Below, in pieces: positions 51,101-60,784 of a DNA stretch of 64,000 bases. Location of the stretch: contig VWYX01000631.1 in the NCBI GenBank assembly GCA_013396525.1, forward strand, positions 248,001-312,000, read 5' to 3'. Within the stretch, counting starts at the first letter, position 1, and every line of letters starts with the position of its first letter. Position numbers and translations under genes: made by a program. The notes under the pieces were generated by a model. That model was not told the DNA's origin, made no database searches, and worked only from the letters and a program-made list of their open reading frames with translations. The DNA comes from Chaetorhynchus papuensis. Its lineage: Eukaryota > Chordata > Aves > Passeriformes > Rhipiduridae.

Positions 51101-54100
51101 AAGACATTTGCTGTATCTCTTCTCCAATAAGATGATGTCATCCTTAAAATATTGAACCCTTCATTAAGTCAGAGTATTATGAGTCGTGCAGATATACAAA
51201 CAAATACATATATATGTGAACTTTTAATTCTGAGTTGTATTTAGAAATGGTTTGGTTGTTAACCTCATGTGCTTTGTATATTTGCTGTAGTGCCAGTGGA
51301 TACTTAGGAAAAAATAGCATCTTTATAAATGCCAAAAGCTCATGCTGTTTAGAAACTGAGGTTTTCCCATCATGGATTACAGTTCCCAAACGTTCAGCTC
51401 CGAGCAAGTGAAATCTGTAATGTCTGTGGGGTTTTGGTTGGGGGCTGTCTGTGCTGATGGAGTTTGTTTTGTAGTGCCAACGATGGAGTGTTCCGCAGAT
51501 ACCGCGGCTCCCGGACCCTGGAAGATCTTCAAGGCTACATCTTAGAGAGGAAATGGGAAGCTGTGGAGCCTGTAGCAGGATGGAAGTCTCCCTCTTCTAT
51601 AATGTAACACTTTTTATTGACAAGATCTATGTTTTATAGCTCATTATTCATTAAGGGTCTTGTGTTGACAGTTTAAATAAAAAAGGCCTTTATTCCCTAG
51701 ACTTGCAGGCTTTGCAGAAGCAGTCACTATTGACAGCCTGATTCCCAGCTTCTCACCTTTAAAGGCACTTTATTTTCTGCATTTGCTTTTGTTTGTGCCT
51801 GCTAAGGCTTATTTATGTCATCTTTGAAAAGAGATTAAGGAAAAAAAATACAGCCACTGAGCATTATATAGAATGGCATTTCCAATATCTGCTGCGTCCT
51901 GGAATCAAGTGTGTGTTTATGTAGATTATTACTTCATGACTTCTGGCTACTGGGCAGCCTTCAGCTTTAAGGATTTCTTGTTTATTTCTTTACAAGAGAG
52001 TCTTTTGTCCCCCTTTGGAATACCAAACAGTGTAGTGCTTACAGAATATATAAGAATTTGTTTTCAGGGAGGTGGATTTGCTTAGAAATAGTGTAGAAAG
52101 CTTGCATGACAGGATGAACTAAAGATGTGAGTGGCCTGCAGTTCATTCTGGCTGAAGCTATTATGTGTAAATTCACAAAGATCCAGAGAGGGTCCTTATT
52201 TTTCATGTGAGAAGGAGGAAGAGCTGTAGGATATTTAGGAATGGGGAGAGGAGCTACAGGGCTGCTCTGAACCTGTCCTTCCGTTTCCTTGTTTTCCAGG
52301 ATGCATGGCATGGCAGGGCTGTTCCACTTCTCAGGATGGATCAGGGTAAGTAACTGTGTAGTGTTTCCCATACTCCCTTTTTATGCTTAGAATAATGGTA
52401 TGTTTAAAAGTCAAAACGTAACTGAATATTTTTATTATCCTTTTATGAGAGTTAATTTTGCCTTACATCTACTGCACATTGGGTGTATGATGTCTTTGCA
52501 CTCTGAAGTGTGTAGTGCCAAGGTTCTATGCCAACAATGGTGGCTTGATTGTAAAGATTGTCATCAGTAATGAAAATACTGATTGGAATGAGAGAATCTT
52601 TATGGGTATAAAGGAGCTTTTTGAGAGGTGCTGCAAAAATGGTTGTAAACAGCAGCAATACGTTAAATATTTAGGAATAAAGCATGAAGTGAGAGAACCT
52701 GGTAAAGATGATCCCCAGGTTCATTTTCAGAGTTGTGAATGATGCTCCTCTGTTTGCATCGTGTATTGCACAGGAGAAGTGAGGGCAAGGGGGTTATTTT
52801 TTAGTAATAATTTCTGGATCTGGGGTTCAAACTGACAACACCATTTGCAAGGAACATGATGAATTTGGATAATAAAGTGATTATCAGAAGTAAAGGAGAA
52901 ATGCTTAGCTATACTGAAGTGTGCTTTAAAATATCAAAGCATATTTTACTTCAAAATATTTCAAGATGCTTTCATTTGGGAGCTATCCAGGTTTTCCGAT
53001 ATCCAAATACTGAGAAATTTCAGACCTTTCTGATTTTGGTCAGGAGACATCCTCTTAAAACCTTTGTCACTGAGGTTGAGAGACTGTATTTGATTGCAGC
53101 AAAATATATTATTATTGTAAAATGTGCTTCAGAAAAGAAATGTAGTTGAGAGTTAGAACAGTTCGTATCACTTCTACTGAGCATCAAACTAACTCAGAAT
53201 CAAGCAGAGCTCTGAGTTGTGTATCTTTGATTCTTTCACTGGATAATATTTACTTTTTATAGCCTTCTGGTGTTTCTCTTCCACGGTTGCTCGGTACTGG
53301 TGTTGTTTCTCTGTAGTTTCCTTCCTGAAAGATTAACTGTTCTGGGAAGAAACCTCTAATTTGCTTTTCACTTGGAATATTTCAGCTGTACATTTCCTCA
53401 CTCCTCCTGCTCTGCTGTCTTTGCTTATGCCTTAATAAATATCGGAAGATGTTGTGACATTTAAAAAGAAGACTCTTGGAATCTCTGTATTTAAACTCTT
53501 GTAAATGTTGATTGTGGTTTGTTTTGAAAGAGATTTAATGTCATAATTGACTTCCTACCAGCTCATCTGACTCGATGTGCTGCTTGATTCAGCCAGTTGA
53601 ATTTGTAGGTTTGAGGAACAGACTTAAGTTTGAAAGAAATCTTAATACTGTATTTGGATTATTATATTTAAATTTAGAAGTGAAATCATTTATTCTGTGT
53701 ATACCTAGAATGTGTGGCTCCTTTTAAGAGCTAAAAAGCTTCAGTAAGAAGTAAATAGCATAATTTTACTTAATGAACAGTTGCCACAGAGAGATGAAGG
53801 ATGTTGTGATACTTTCCTGCCAGCCCTGAGGCTCCTCATGCATCCGTCTGCAGTAAGGTTGTGTATGGCATCTGTTATGCTGAGTGTTTTAGGGAGCAGG
53901 AATTGTGCATCCTCTGCTTAAAAAGCCTTTAAATGTGAACGGATTGGTACAAAACCCCAGGATTTAATGGTCAGAAGGGGAAGGCTTCAGTATAAATACT
54001 GTTAAATGAAAGGTCTTAATCAGACAGCAATTTATGTAATGATGTTGGCAGTAGGACTCTTAAGGGGTTTCAGGTATGAAGTTATTCAGTATCTTCTTCT

Positions 54101-56660
54101 CATTTCCAGCAAATTCATAACTACCTCACTGGCACTCTTGGAGTTCATGTTTGGACTTCCTATGCCATCTTCATCTTAGCTACCTTACTGATTGGCCTGT
54201 TCCTGGGTTTGGTAAGAAAACTTTTTTTTTTTTTTTCAGTTAACTAGAACTCTTGCTTTGCATAAACTTGTGAAAAAAATAAAACCATCTTTGCTCATAA
54301 GATATACTTAAATATACCTTGCTTTAGTAATATATTATTAAATACTAATCTCTCTTCCCTGATACCCAGAATGTGTGAGAGTGGTTCAAAGGTGTTCCAG
54401 GAAGGTTTAGGCTGGACATTAGGAAGCAGAGCGTGGTCAAACACTGCAGTAGGCTCCCCAGAGAGGTGGTCAGTGCCTCAGGCCTGTCACTGGTTAAGAA
54501 GCATTTGGACAATGCCCTCAGTACAAATCAGGTCACTTTCTAATGAACTCCATGCTTCAATTTAGATTTGTTTCGTCCATCCACTTAAATGAGTGATTCT
54601 TGTATTGGCCTTTTTGTATCTAAGAGTGTCCCACTTAAGGGTTGAATGTGTGTGGTCAGAGTTGGCCAAGACTCCAACTTTCTAAGAGCACAGGCTTTGT
54701 GGAGAGTTTTGTTAACCAGAGAGGAATTGGTTTTGTGAGAATCAGCAATGTAAGGGTGCTGCCACACTGTTACTCCAAATCAAAGGATAAAAATATTTTT
54801 TAAGGCTTAGAAGATTTGGGGGTTTAAGTTCTTTCAGATTAGTTGCCCGTTCCACAAGTGCATTCTGCACTGCAATGATGGTTGAAACAATTCTGCTAGT
54901 TACTGGTTTAACCTGCTGCTAAGTCAGTATTCTTCGTATAAAGTGTAAAGCTTGTTTCTGGGACTTGGATCTCTGCCCTTCAGCCCAAATATTAGTGAAA
55001 TAAAGAAAATTTTTGATAGTGTATTTCTCAGTAGTACTGGGAAGTGATTTCAATGCAGTTAAAATTTGAATTTAGGCAAAACCACATTTTTATACGTGAT
55101 GTGCGTACAGAATTGTTGTATACAGGCAAATGTTTTTGATTATTCAGTTTCAACAGCTGCATTTTTCTAGATGGTAGATTTTCACCAAACGAGTGCAAAT
55201 CAAATTAGTGTAACTAGGAGCAAGTGAATATCATGTTTTAAAAGAAACTCTCCTTCTTACTCCTTCACTAAAACATCCCCCAAACCGAAAAACCTGAAAA
55301 ACTGTGAAGTTAATCTCTCATCTCTTTCCAAAAAGTTTTTCAGTGATTGAAATATACTTCTTTCACATCGTGTCAGCTCTCTCTTTTTCTTTGCACTATT
55401 CTTAGCATGTGACAGTGAGGCACAAATGTCTTCCTTGCATTTTGAGTGTCCTTGTTCTGCGCTGGGCTGGTTAAATAACAAGCAGAAAAGGTGGAACACT
55501 CATCTGTATTGGGGAGCCAGAGGTAGGAGTAGAATAACATCCCAAAATACAGAAAATCTTGACCAATATTTTTTCATAGATTTCCAAAAAGTAAAAATCC
55601 TCAACTGTGTTCTGAACTGTTCTTCAGATGCAAGCAGTGTCAGTACTGAATAAATTTAGGAAAGTAGGAGGCAGAAAATGGGTAGTAGAAAGCAGGGAGT
55701 GCTGGTTAGTACACACTGAGAAAGCACTTTTTTCCATGTTTTTATTTAGCTCTTATCTCTAAGCAAGATAATACAATTTTGTAAATTTTGTTGTGTATAT
55801 CTATCTAAAAAGAAAGAGTGCAGGGACTCTCGCAATTGCTAATAAATGCCTTTTTCCCTTCCACAGATCCTGGTTTTGATTTCAGACTGCCTCTGCCCAG
55901 CCAAGTCAAAATACAGAGCTGAGACACCTGGTAAGAACTCTTAAGGGGGTAAGATGCTGTAGTTTAAAGTGTAAATTTGTGGGAGGGAAGGCAATAAACT
56001 GTTCAGATCTTAGGTGTGAACCAATAATCCAGGAGCCAAGTAAAATTGGTTTGTCTTTGGTTTGTAACTCAGTGGAACAAAATGAAAGCCTATCTGTGCC
56101 TGATGTGCAAGGAAAAGCAGTGGAAGTGGAGGAGAAATACTACTGAAAGTTTAATGAAATAACTGAAAGATAAGGAAAAGTTTTCAGTCACAGGACCACA
56201 GAATGGTTCAGGTTGGAAGGGACCTTAAGGATCATCTGGCTCCAACCCCAGCTGGAATAATAATCCTAATCAATGATACTGTTTGTCAGTATTTCAGAGC
56301 ATGTCCCTGGTGATGCAGCTTTGAGAGGCGTTGTTGTGAGATTCAGTCTAACTGCAGTCTCTGCTTTGTTTAGAAGAAGCAATTACCAAGGATAACGTGG
56401 AGAACGCGGCGTTGGAAGAGCCGGAGGAGGCTGCAGAGCTTTCCACGGACGAGGTGGAAGAGGCTGCAGATGTGAAAGATCTCTCAGATGGAGAAGATGC
56501 AGCAAACTCAAGTGCTGATGAGTCGGAGGAGGATTTAGCACTTGGAAAAGAATCAGGGGAAGAAGAAATGGAAGACTTAAGTGAACAACCTTTAGCTGAA
56601 TCAGAGACTGAAAGCACAGTGAGACAGCGGAAAAGTCAGGAGGCTGAGAAGGAACTATAG
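38642..56660 (+). CDS. TMX4: TMX4, thioredoxin-related transmembrane protein 4 (eight-exon CDS)
   Basis: Type I ER membrane oxidoreductase of the PDI family. Known work on the human protein describes reductase activity, binding to calnexin and ERp57, and a role at the nuclear envelope (LINC disassembly after ER stress). The CDS joins 38642-38826, 47651-47766, 50831-50876, 51475-51603, 52300-52345, 54110-54211, 55867-55930 and 56374-56660. That is 975 nt and 324 residues; human is about 349. All introns are GT-AG and all phases agree. Seen: signal peptide about 1-28, sequon N49-W-S, thioredoxin fold about 44-150 with active site C67-P-A-C70, cis-proline P112 in TLP, membrane helix about 188-213, Glu/Asp-rich cytosolic tail 230-324, and RQR at 313-315 (a reported ER-retention motif). 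The C-terminal RQRKSQ block and the WKSP motif match TMX4 rather than TMX1. Odd: human TMX4 has CPSC, as I recall, and C46 is an extra luminal cysteine. Confidence 0.95.
39172..39760. repeat. 28-bp direct repeat pair bracketing the intronic CR1
   Basis: Copies lie at 39172-39199 and 39733-39760 and match at 26 of 28 positions. Both share the core TCACTCCAG after an AAGGTTAAAYGGG tract. Both differences are C/T changes. They lie 25-30 bp outside the recognisable CR1 ends, so they may be a target-site duplication with flanking filler or an unrelated local duplication. Confidence 0.75.
39225..39704 (+). repeat. CR1 LINE fragment in TMX4 intron 1
   Basis: A 5'-truncated CR1 in + orientation. It runs from the region around GATCGGAGGGATGCAGCAC, through GGAAAGGCTGAGAGAATTGG, CTGGCACAGGTTGCCCAGAG and GGATGGAACTGGATGGTC, to a degenerate tail GTTCTGTGA ending at 39704. 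Long open frames on both strands here belong to the repeat and are not genes. The element lies between the two 28-bp direct repeats at 39172 and 39733. Confidence 0.9.
41171..41250. repeat. Two-copy 40-bp CpG-containing tandem repeat
   Basis: Units 41171-41210 and 41211-41250 match at 27 of 40 positions without gaps. They share the core GTCCGGGTTTT and a terminal CCCGG/TCCGG. The block is unusually CpG-rich for this intron. It follows a long T-run at about 41143-41158. Confidence 0.7.
44279..44319. repeat. Perfect 14-bp inverted repeat (hairpin)
   Basis: Arms are AAAAGCAAAGTTTG at 44279-44292 and its exact complement at 44306-44319, with a 13-nt loop. It lies in TMX4 intron 1, so it would be transcribed. 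Function unknown. Confidence 0.75.
47651..47766 (+). CDS. TMX4: TMX4 coding exon 2 (active-site exon)
   Basis: This exon follows a pyrimidine-rich acceptor ending CCCCCTTTAG and ends before the donor GTATAG. It encodes residues 62-100 plus one base of G101. It contains the redox motif YAPWCPAC (C67 and C70) and the block GKVDVTQEP, both diagnostic of TMX-type thioredoxin domains. The first base completes the phenylalanine codon split with exon 1, as in other TMX genes. Confidence 0.95.
47767..50830 (+). other. TMX4 intron 2
   Basis: About 3.1 kb of AT-rich intron. An open frame at 48325-48612 has no supporting splice sites. No repeat was recognised apart from a T-run near 49585. Confidence 0.9.
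50831..50876 (+). CDS. TMX4: TMX4 coding exon 3
   Basis: A 46-nt micro-exon with acceptor TTTCTAG and donor GTAAGT. It encodes residues G101-Y115 with split codons at both ends, reading LSGRFFVTTLPTIY. It supplies the cis-proline (P112) that packs against the active-site cysteines in thioredoxin folds. FFVTTLP matches TMX4; as I recall, TMX1 reads FIITALP. Confidence 0.94.
51475..51603 (+). CDS. TMX4: TMX4 coding exon 4
   Basis: The acceptor is TTTTGTAG and the donor is GTAACA. The exon encodes about residues 116-158 plus two bases of M159. The segments FRRYRGSRTLEDL and ILERKWEAVEPVAGWKSP form the end of the thioredoxin fold and the start of the luminal stalk. The donor is weaker than consensus (GTAACA), but only this site keeps phase with exon 5. 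Confidence 0.93.
52300..52345 (+). CDS. TMX4: TMX4 coding exon 5
   Basis: A second 46-nt exon with acceptor TTTTCCAG and donor GTAAGT. It encodes residues M159-R174, including HGMAGLFHFSGWIR. This corresponds to the luminal stalk (GMAGLFSISG in human TMX4, from memory). It ends on a codon boundary. Confidence 0.9.
54110..54211 (+). CDS. TMX4: TMX4 coding exon 6 (membrane span)
   Basis: The acceptor is CATTTCCAG and the donor is GTAAGA. The exon is 102 nt and phase 0 at both ends, encoding residues 175-208. It contains HNYLTGTLGVHVW followed by most of the single transmembrane helix (YAIFILATLLIGLFLGL). The donor is followed by a T15 run in intron 6. Confidence 0.93.
54212..55866 (+). other. 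TMX4 intron 6
   Basis: 1655 bp with a T15 run just after the donor and the CR1-like fragment at 54375-54545. Nothing else was recognised. Confidence 0.9.
54375..54545 (+). repeat. CR1-like fragment in TMX4 intron 6
   Basis: This resembles the internal 3' region of a CR1 subfamily. The recognisable tracts are GGCTGGACATTAGGAAGCAG, then GGCTCCCCAGAGAGGTGGTC, then AAGAAGCATTTGGACAATGC. The usual 8-mer tail is absent or decayed. The assignment is from memory of CR1 consensus wording, and edges are approximate. Confidence 0.7.
55867..55930 (+). CDS. TMX4: TMX4 coding exon 7
   Basis: The acceptor is TTCCACAG and the donor is GTAAGA. The exon encodes residues 209-229 plus one base. It covers the end of the membrane helix (ILVLI) and the juxtamembrane stretch SDCLCPAKSKYRAETP. 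The C216/C218 pair next to the membrane, beside lysines, is a plausible palmitoylation site; that last point is inference. Confidence 0.92.
56073..56146 (+). CDS. TMX4: Candidate alternative last coding exon of TMX4
   Basis: Within intron 7 a pyrimidine-rich acceptor (GGTTTGTAACTCAG) precedes a block in the correct phase to follow exon 7. It stays open for 24 residues (starting VEQNESLS, ending EVEEKYY) and ends at TGA 56144-56146. Used this way, TMX4 would be 253 residues and would lack the long acidic tail and the RQR motif. No phase-compatible donor was found before the stop, so it would have to be terminal. No close AATAAA is visible. It is not needed to explain the gene. Confidence 0.25.
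56189..56255 (-). repeat. CR1 3'-end scrap in TMX4 intron 7
   Basis: A minus-oriented CR1 terminus with CCACAGAATGGTTCAGGTTG, GAAGGGACCTTAAGGATCAT and GGCTCCAACCCC. It lies between exon 7 and exon 8, about 40 bp downstream of the possible alternative last exon at 56073-56146. Confidence 0.85.
56374..56660 (+). CDS. TMX4: TMX4 terminal coding exon 8 (acidic tail)
   Basis: The acceptor is CTTTGTTTAG, and its first two bases complete E230 after the exon 7 split codon. The exon encodes residues 230-324, a Glu/Asp/Ser-rich cytosolic tail with several casein-kinase-2-like S-x-x-E/D sites. It ends RQRKSQEAEKEL then TAG at 56658-56660. The last 12 residues closely resemble the human TMX4 end (RQRKSQHADKGL, from memory). 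The tail is shorter than human, which accounts for the length difference. Confidence 0.94.
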
Positions 56661-57740
56661 TTTTCCCCGTGGTGTATTTTGTACACTTGGACCAAAGAAG
56701 TGTCAGACCCCCTCAGGGTCTGAAGCTGGAGCTTACACTTGATTTGTCGTTGGTGTTTACGCAAAGCTCTGCTCTGCCAGCAGGCTCCTCTTTTTTTAAG
56801 CTTAGTACTTGCTTACTTTCTTTGATAAGCACATTGGCTGTGTGTTGTGTGACTTTAGCTGTGACAATCAAAATCGGTGTCTTATCTGTTCCACGTCCTC
56901 TCAGAGAAAAAAGGGGTGTCAGCCTCAGTTCACCAGCTCAGAAATGATCACTTTGTGTGTGTGTGTGTGTCCCTCTAAGGTCTGACCTGGGCAAGATCAG
57001 GACTTTAAACTCCACAGTAGCTTGGCAGGACTGTGACTTTTCTGTCTGAATGTTGATTGTTCCCAAATGCCACAGAAGCACAGAGACGATTCACTAGTGA
57101 AAGGGGGCACCTTACTGGTCTTCTATCAAAAATGTTGTGTACCATGGGTTTGTTTCTATCACTTTCAACCGAAGCACCTTTCTCTTCCATTTCTATTCGT
57201 GTTTGTTTTGGAAGTTGATCCTTCAGCTCACCCCCAGATGTGTCAGTTTTTGGTGATCCTGAGGCTGTGCAGCTTGAGTTGTTTGACCCAAGGAGTTGGA
57301 GTAATTAAAAACCTCAGGCAGAAAGAGAGTGGCAGCTAAATGTTTAAAATGTCTTGGAACTTTAAAAGGTTTGAAGGAATTTGTTTTGGTCGGGGGAAAT
57401 TTTGCCAAAGCACAACTACTTTTTTTTTCTTTTGGTAATTTGTTCCCATCAGGAGATTGTAGCAGGAAATACTCATTTTGGAGTCAGTAAATTGTATATT
57501 TCTTGCCAGTAGAAGCTTGTCATATGCAGTTCAGTCCTGCCGTTTCCACCTTGGAATGCTTCTGGCAGAACTCAAGCTGCTTTAGTGATGTTATCTGAAG
57601 AGGCACTTAGGGTTTTACCTTTGATCACTTTTCTACTTTTGGAATCATCACGTTGGGAGAAGAGAGGGGCACAGGTGGGTAGTAGGGAGAAGATTTGGGG
57701 TTTGCTTTTTATGTCAGAATAAAAGTGTGTGTGTGTTGGG
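56661..57740 (+). other. TMX4 3' UTR (minimum extent)
   Basis: Non-coding sequence after the stop codon. It includes a (GT)8 microsatellite at 56955-56970. The length is inferred from the first AATAAA at 57718; it could be longer if the 58990 signals are used. Confidence 0.6.
57718..57723 (+). terminator. Candidate polyadenylation signal (proximal)
   Basis: AATAAA, the first canonical hexamer after the TMX4 stop. It is followed at once by a GT-rich stretch (GTGTGTGTGTG, then TTGGGTTGTG) that could be the downstream element. It would give a 3' UTR of about 1.1 kb. Confidence 0.55.
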
Positions 57741-58989
57741 TTGTGTAAAGTGAAAATGGCTTGTCAGGTAGGGAACATTAGGTGTGGTTAGACTTGGGTC
57801 ATTAAACATATCAGTGTATCACTCCTTTGGGTTAATATATGTGTTTTTTGGGAAGGAGTACCCTCAGTGAGATCCTGTGTGTTCCTGCTTTGTTGATGTA
57901 TGACCACGAGCGTAAGATGTGTCCTAAGCTTGATATTATTTAAAAATATATATATTGGATAAACCTTGCTAACATGCATGAATTTCATCTTTTTCTTCAA
58001 GAATGAAGAGCAGTCAGAGATGAGATCATTTCTCATTAGAAGAGAAGTTGCAAGTGCAAAATGCTGGTTTCCTTTGAGACTGAGTTTAATAGGGCCAATT
58101 TGTATTGAAAGCTGTTTTGTTGTTGTTTTTTAATGCTCATAAAGAACATATTTGCTAAGAAAGCTCAACTTTCCCATCTATGTCCTGTCACATATGTCTT
58201 GAAGCTATGTTAGAAACTTTTCATTTGTCTGTTAGAGCTGCTCAAAGAAGAAAATTATACTGCATATCCTGAATTTGAAATATCTTAAGGAATACTCCCA
58301 GTCTGGAGCTTGAGTTCCATATAGTGGACACCTGTAAATGTGCTTTCACATAGGTGAAAACACAGACTTGATAATATCTATACATTGCACTATCTTGAGA
58401 ACAGCTGGGAGTGTTTGGGTGTTGTCCCATGTAACTGAGCAATTGTAAAGCTGGCAGGCAGCAGAACTCAGCAGCAGGTGAGGCACAGAGCAGCTTTTTG
58501 AAAGCTAAACTTCTGTCTGCAAAAATCAAGAGAACTCTGTGGCCACTGCAGTGTGAAGGGAAGAGCTGTGCACTTGGAAGACAATAAGGTGTTCTCACAG
58601 GAGCTGGATTTCCCTGCAGTGTCTTTGGATTTCACAAGCAAACAACCCCACAAATGGCACTTTGTCCTACAAGGCACGTGGTTTGTAAGGATCTGTCTGT
58701 TGGATAGATCAGAAGCCCCTTTGTGTGGTGTGTCTGAAGTGTCTGCTCACATTTCCTCTGTTGTTGCATGTCACAGTTGGGTTTGGGTTATTTAAACTGA
58801 AGATCTGAAGTGTTTTCCATCATGATAGACTGAGCTGTAAGGTCACTGATGAGGAGGGATTAAGTAAGCAGGCAGTAGGTGACAGCAGTGTAGAACTGTT
58901 TTGTGAATCTGGAATCTGGAAATGAGCTTGGACAGGCTTCTAAGGGTTCTGGAACATAGGATCAGCGTTGTTGTTCCTGAGTTTTCATG

Positions 58990-59007
58990 AATAAAGTAGG
59001 GAATAAA
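58990..59007 (+). terminator. Candidate distal polyadenylation signals
   Basis: Two AATAAA hexamers at 58990-58995 and 59002-59007, followed by GT/T-rich sequence. They could define a longer TMX4 3' UTR of about 2.4 kb. Which site is used cannot be decided from sequence. Confidence 0.45.
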
Positions 59008-59143
59008 GAAAGTAGGGACTGCGTTTGACTGTATTTGACATGTATTGGTGTATCTTACTACAAAGTTCACTAAATTGTGATCAAGCCTTTGCATAGAAAA
59101 GGTGATACTGTGCAACCACTGATGTCTCCGACTTAATTTTACA

Positions 59144-60784
59144 AACAGCACATGGAATACTACAGGCAAATTTTACATTTACATACAATTTTTAGTAGGA
59201 AAATTATTGTAGTGTGGTACTGGAGATACTCCGTTTTGATCAATGTTTATCTGGAAAACAGCAAGCAGCAAACACTGTAAAGGCTAAATTTGTGTTTAAC
59301 AGAAAAACTATTAGCTGTGCAGTAGAAGTGTCATGTTAATATACCTTCCAAGATAAGGGTTTTTTTCACTAAAACACATTTTAATTGGATCATGTGAGTA
59401 GTGCTAATTAGGCTGTTACAGTAGTATTAAACTTGGTGTGTTTCCAAAAGTCAGGATCAACCTTTTGTGCAATCTGGGTGTTCTGTTATCTCTATTCTGT
59501 TAGGATTAATCATAAAGAAATGGAACTTGTTCTTGCAACCTCAGTATAGACAAAAGGGCCTTGGAGAAGCTGCTGCTGACACCGTTCAAAATGTTTTGAT
59601 GAAGGACAGGGCCTTAAGGCTTGTGAACTAGAGCTGTGTGTCAAAATTAATTTAAGATTGTTGAGAAGCAATTTAAATATCAATTGGGCTGCATGCCACT
59701 GAAATGGGAATTCTTAACAGCAAGTCATGAAAAAAATCTTGGCGTGTTCCTTTTTCAAGAGGCTGGAAATCCATCCAGCATTCCAAACCTCCTGTGCTTG
59801 GGATCTGTGTGAAACTGCTACTCGTGTCTTGGAATGCTCTGTCTCTACTGCCCCCGTGGGGGTGGCACGTGTTATGTGGGCGTTCTTCCTGGAAACGTTA
59901 CACAGGGTTGTCTTGTTACATGAAAGTGTTGCAAATTTATACTTATGCGTATTTTTACTGAAATGCCACATAAATTTTGTATTTATGACCTGCTTGGAGT
60001 CATTTTCATTTCCTCGGTGCAGAGTTGGCTCATCTGTGTTGTTAACAAAAGGTATTTTTTTAATGTAATGCTGATCTTCCAATTAATCATAGAGGTTGTG
60101 ACTTGTGAAGATTCCTTAAAATCTTTAAAAGCAACCTGGGCATCAATGAAGTGTTTCCTTTTGGAGAGCTTTCCTGCGGTAATCAGGGCTCTCAGAGGTA
60201 CAAAAGGAGCTTGGATGCTGTTGGGCACAACAACATGACCGAACCCTTAAAGGCTTCACCTCCACATGAGGTGGTTCTTTACCATCCCTGGGAAATCCCC
60301 AAACTCTGCCAAAGCTGTGCTGACTCCCTCTGGGATTTGGAGGTCAGCAAGGAGAAGTGTACAGACCTAAACGAGCCATCCTCAGGTCGTGGCTCACGTT
60401 CCAGGCAGTGCTGCAGGAATAGGCTGCAGGGGCAGCTGTGCCAGAGGGAGAAGAGACTGCCAGGAGCCATCGCTGTGACCTCCTTGGATGGTGTGAACAG
60501 CCCCTGGATCTGGCACCCGGATTCATTCTGCTCAGGTGAGTTACCTGAGCTGCCTCTCCCTGTGAACAGAGCAGCTGCAGGGCCTGGGCCATTGGCCATT
60601 CCCTTTGGTTTTCTTCTTTTGCACCGTGTTCATTTCCTGATGCAAAGTGGAAGCTGGAATGGAATCGGATGAGGCCTTGTGAGTGTTTTGTTTGCTGTTT
60701 CATCAGCTGCTTCTTGTTCTCTTTTGTGACATGAGAATATGAAATCTTCTCCATGAAAACAGCATGTGGAATACTACAGGCAAA
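59144..60784. repeat. 27-bp direct repeat pair, 1.6 kb apart
   Basis: Copies at 59144-59170 and 60758-60784 match at 25 of 27 positions, sharing TGGAATACTACAGGCAAA. Weaker similarity may continue downstream (GAAAATTA and GATACTC motifs in the same order). This suggests either two diverged copies of an unrecognised interspersed repeat or the ends of a 1.6-kb insertion. Confidence 0.6.

Larger units (their letters stand above)
50877..54109 (+). other. TMX4 introns 3, 4 and 5
   Basis: Introns 50877-51474 (598 bp), 51604-52299 (696 bp) and 52346-54109 (1764 bp) separate exons 3-6. No repeats, extra exons or RNA genes were recognised. Confidence 0.9.
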
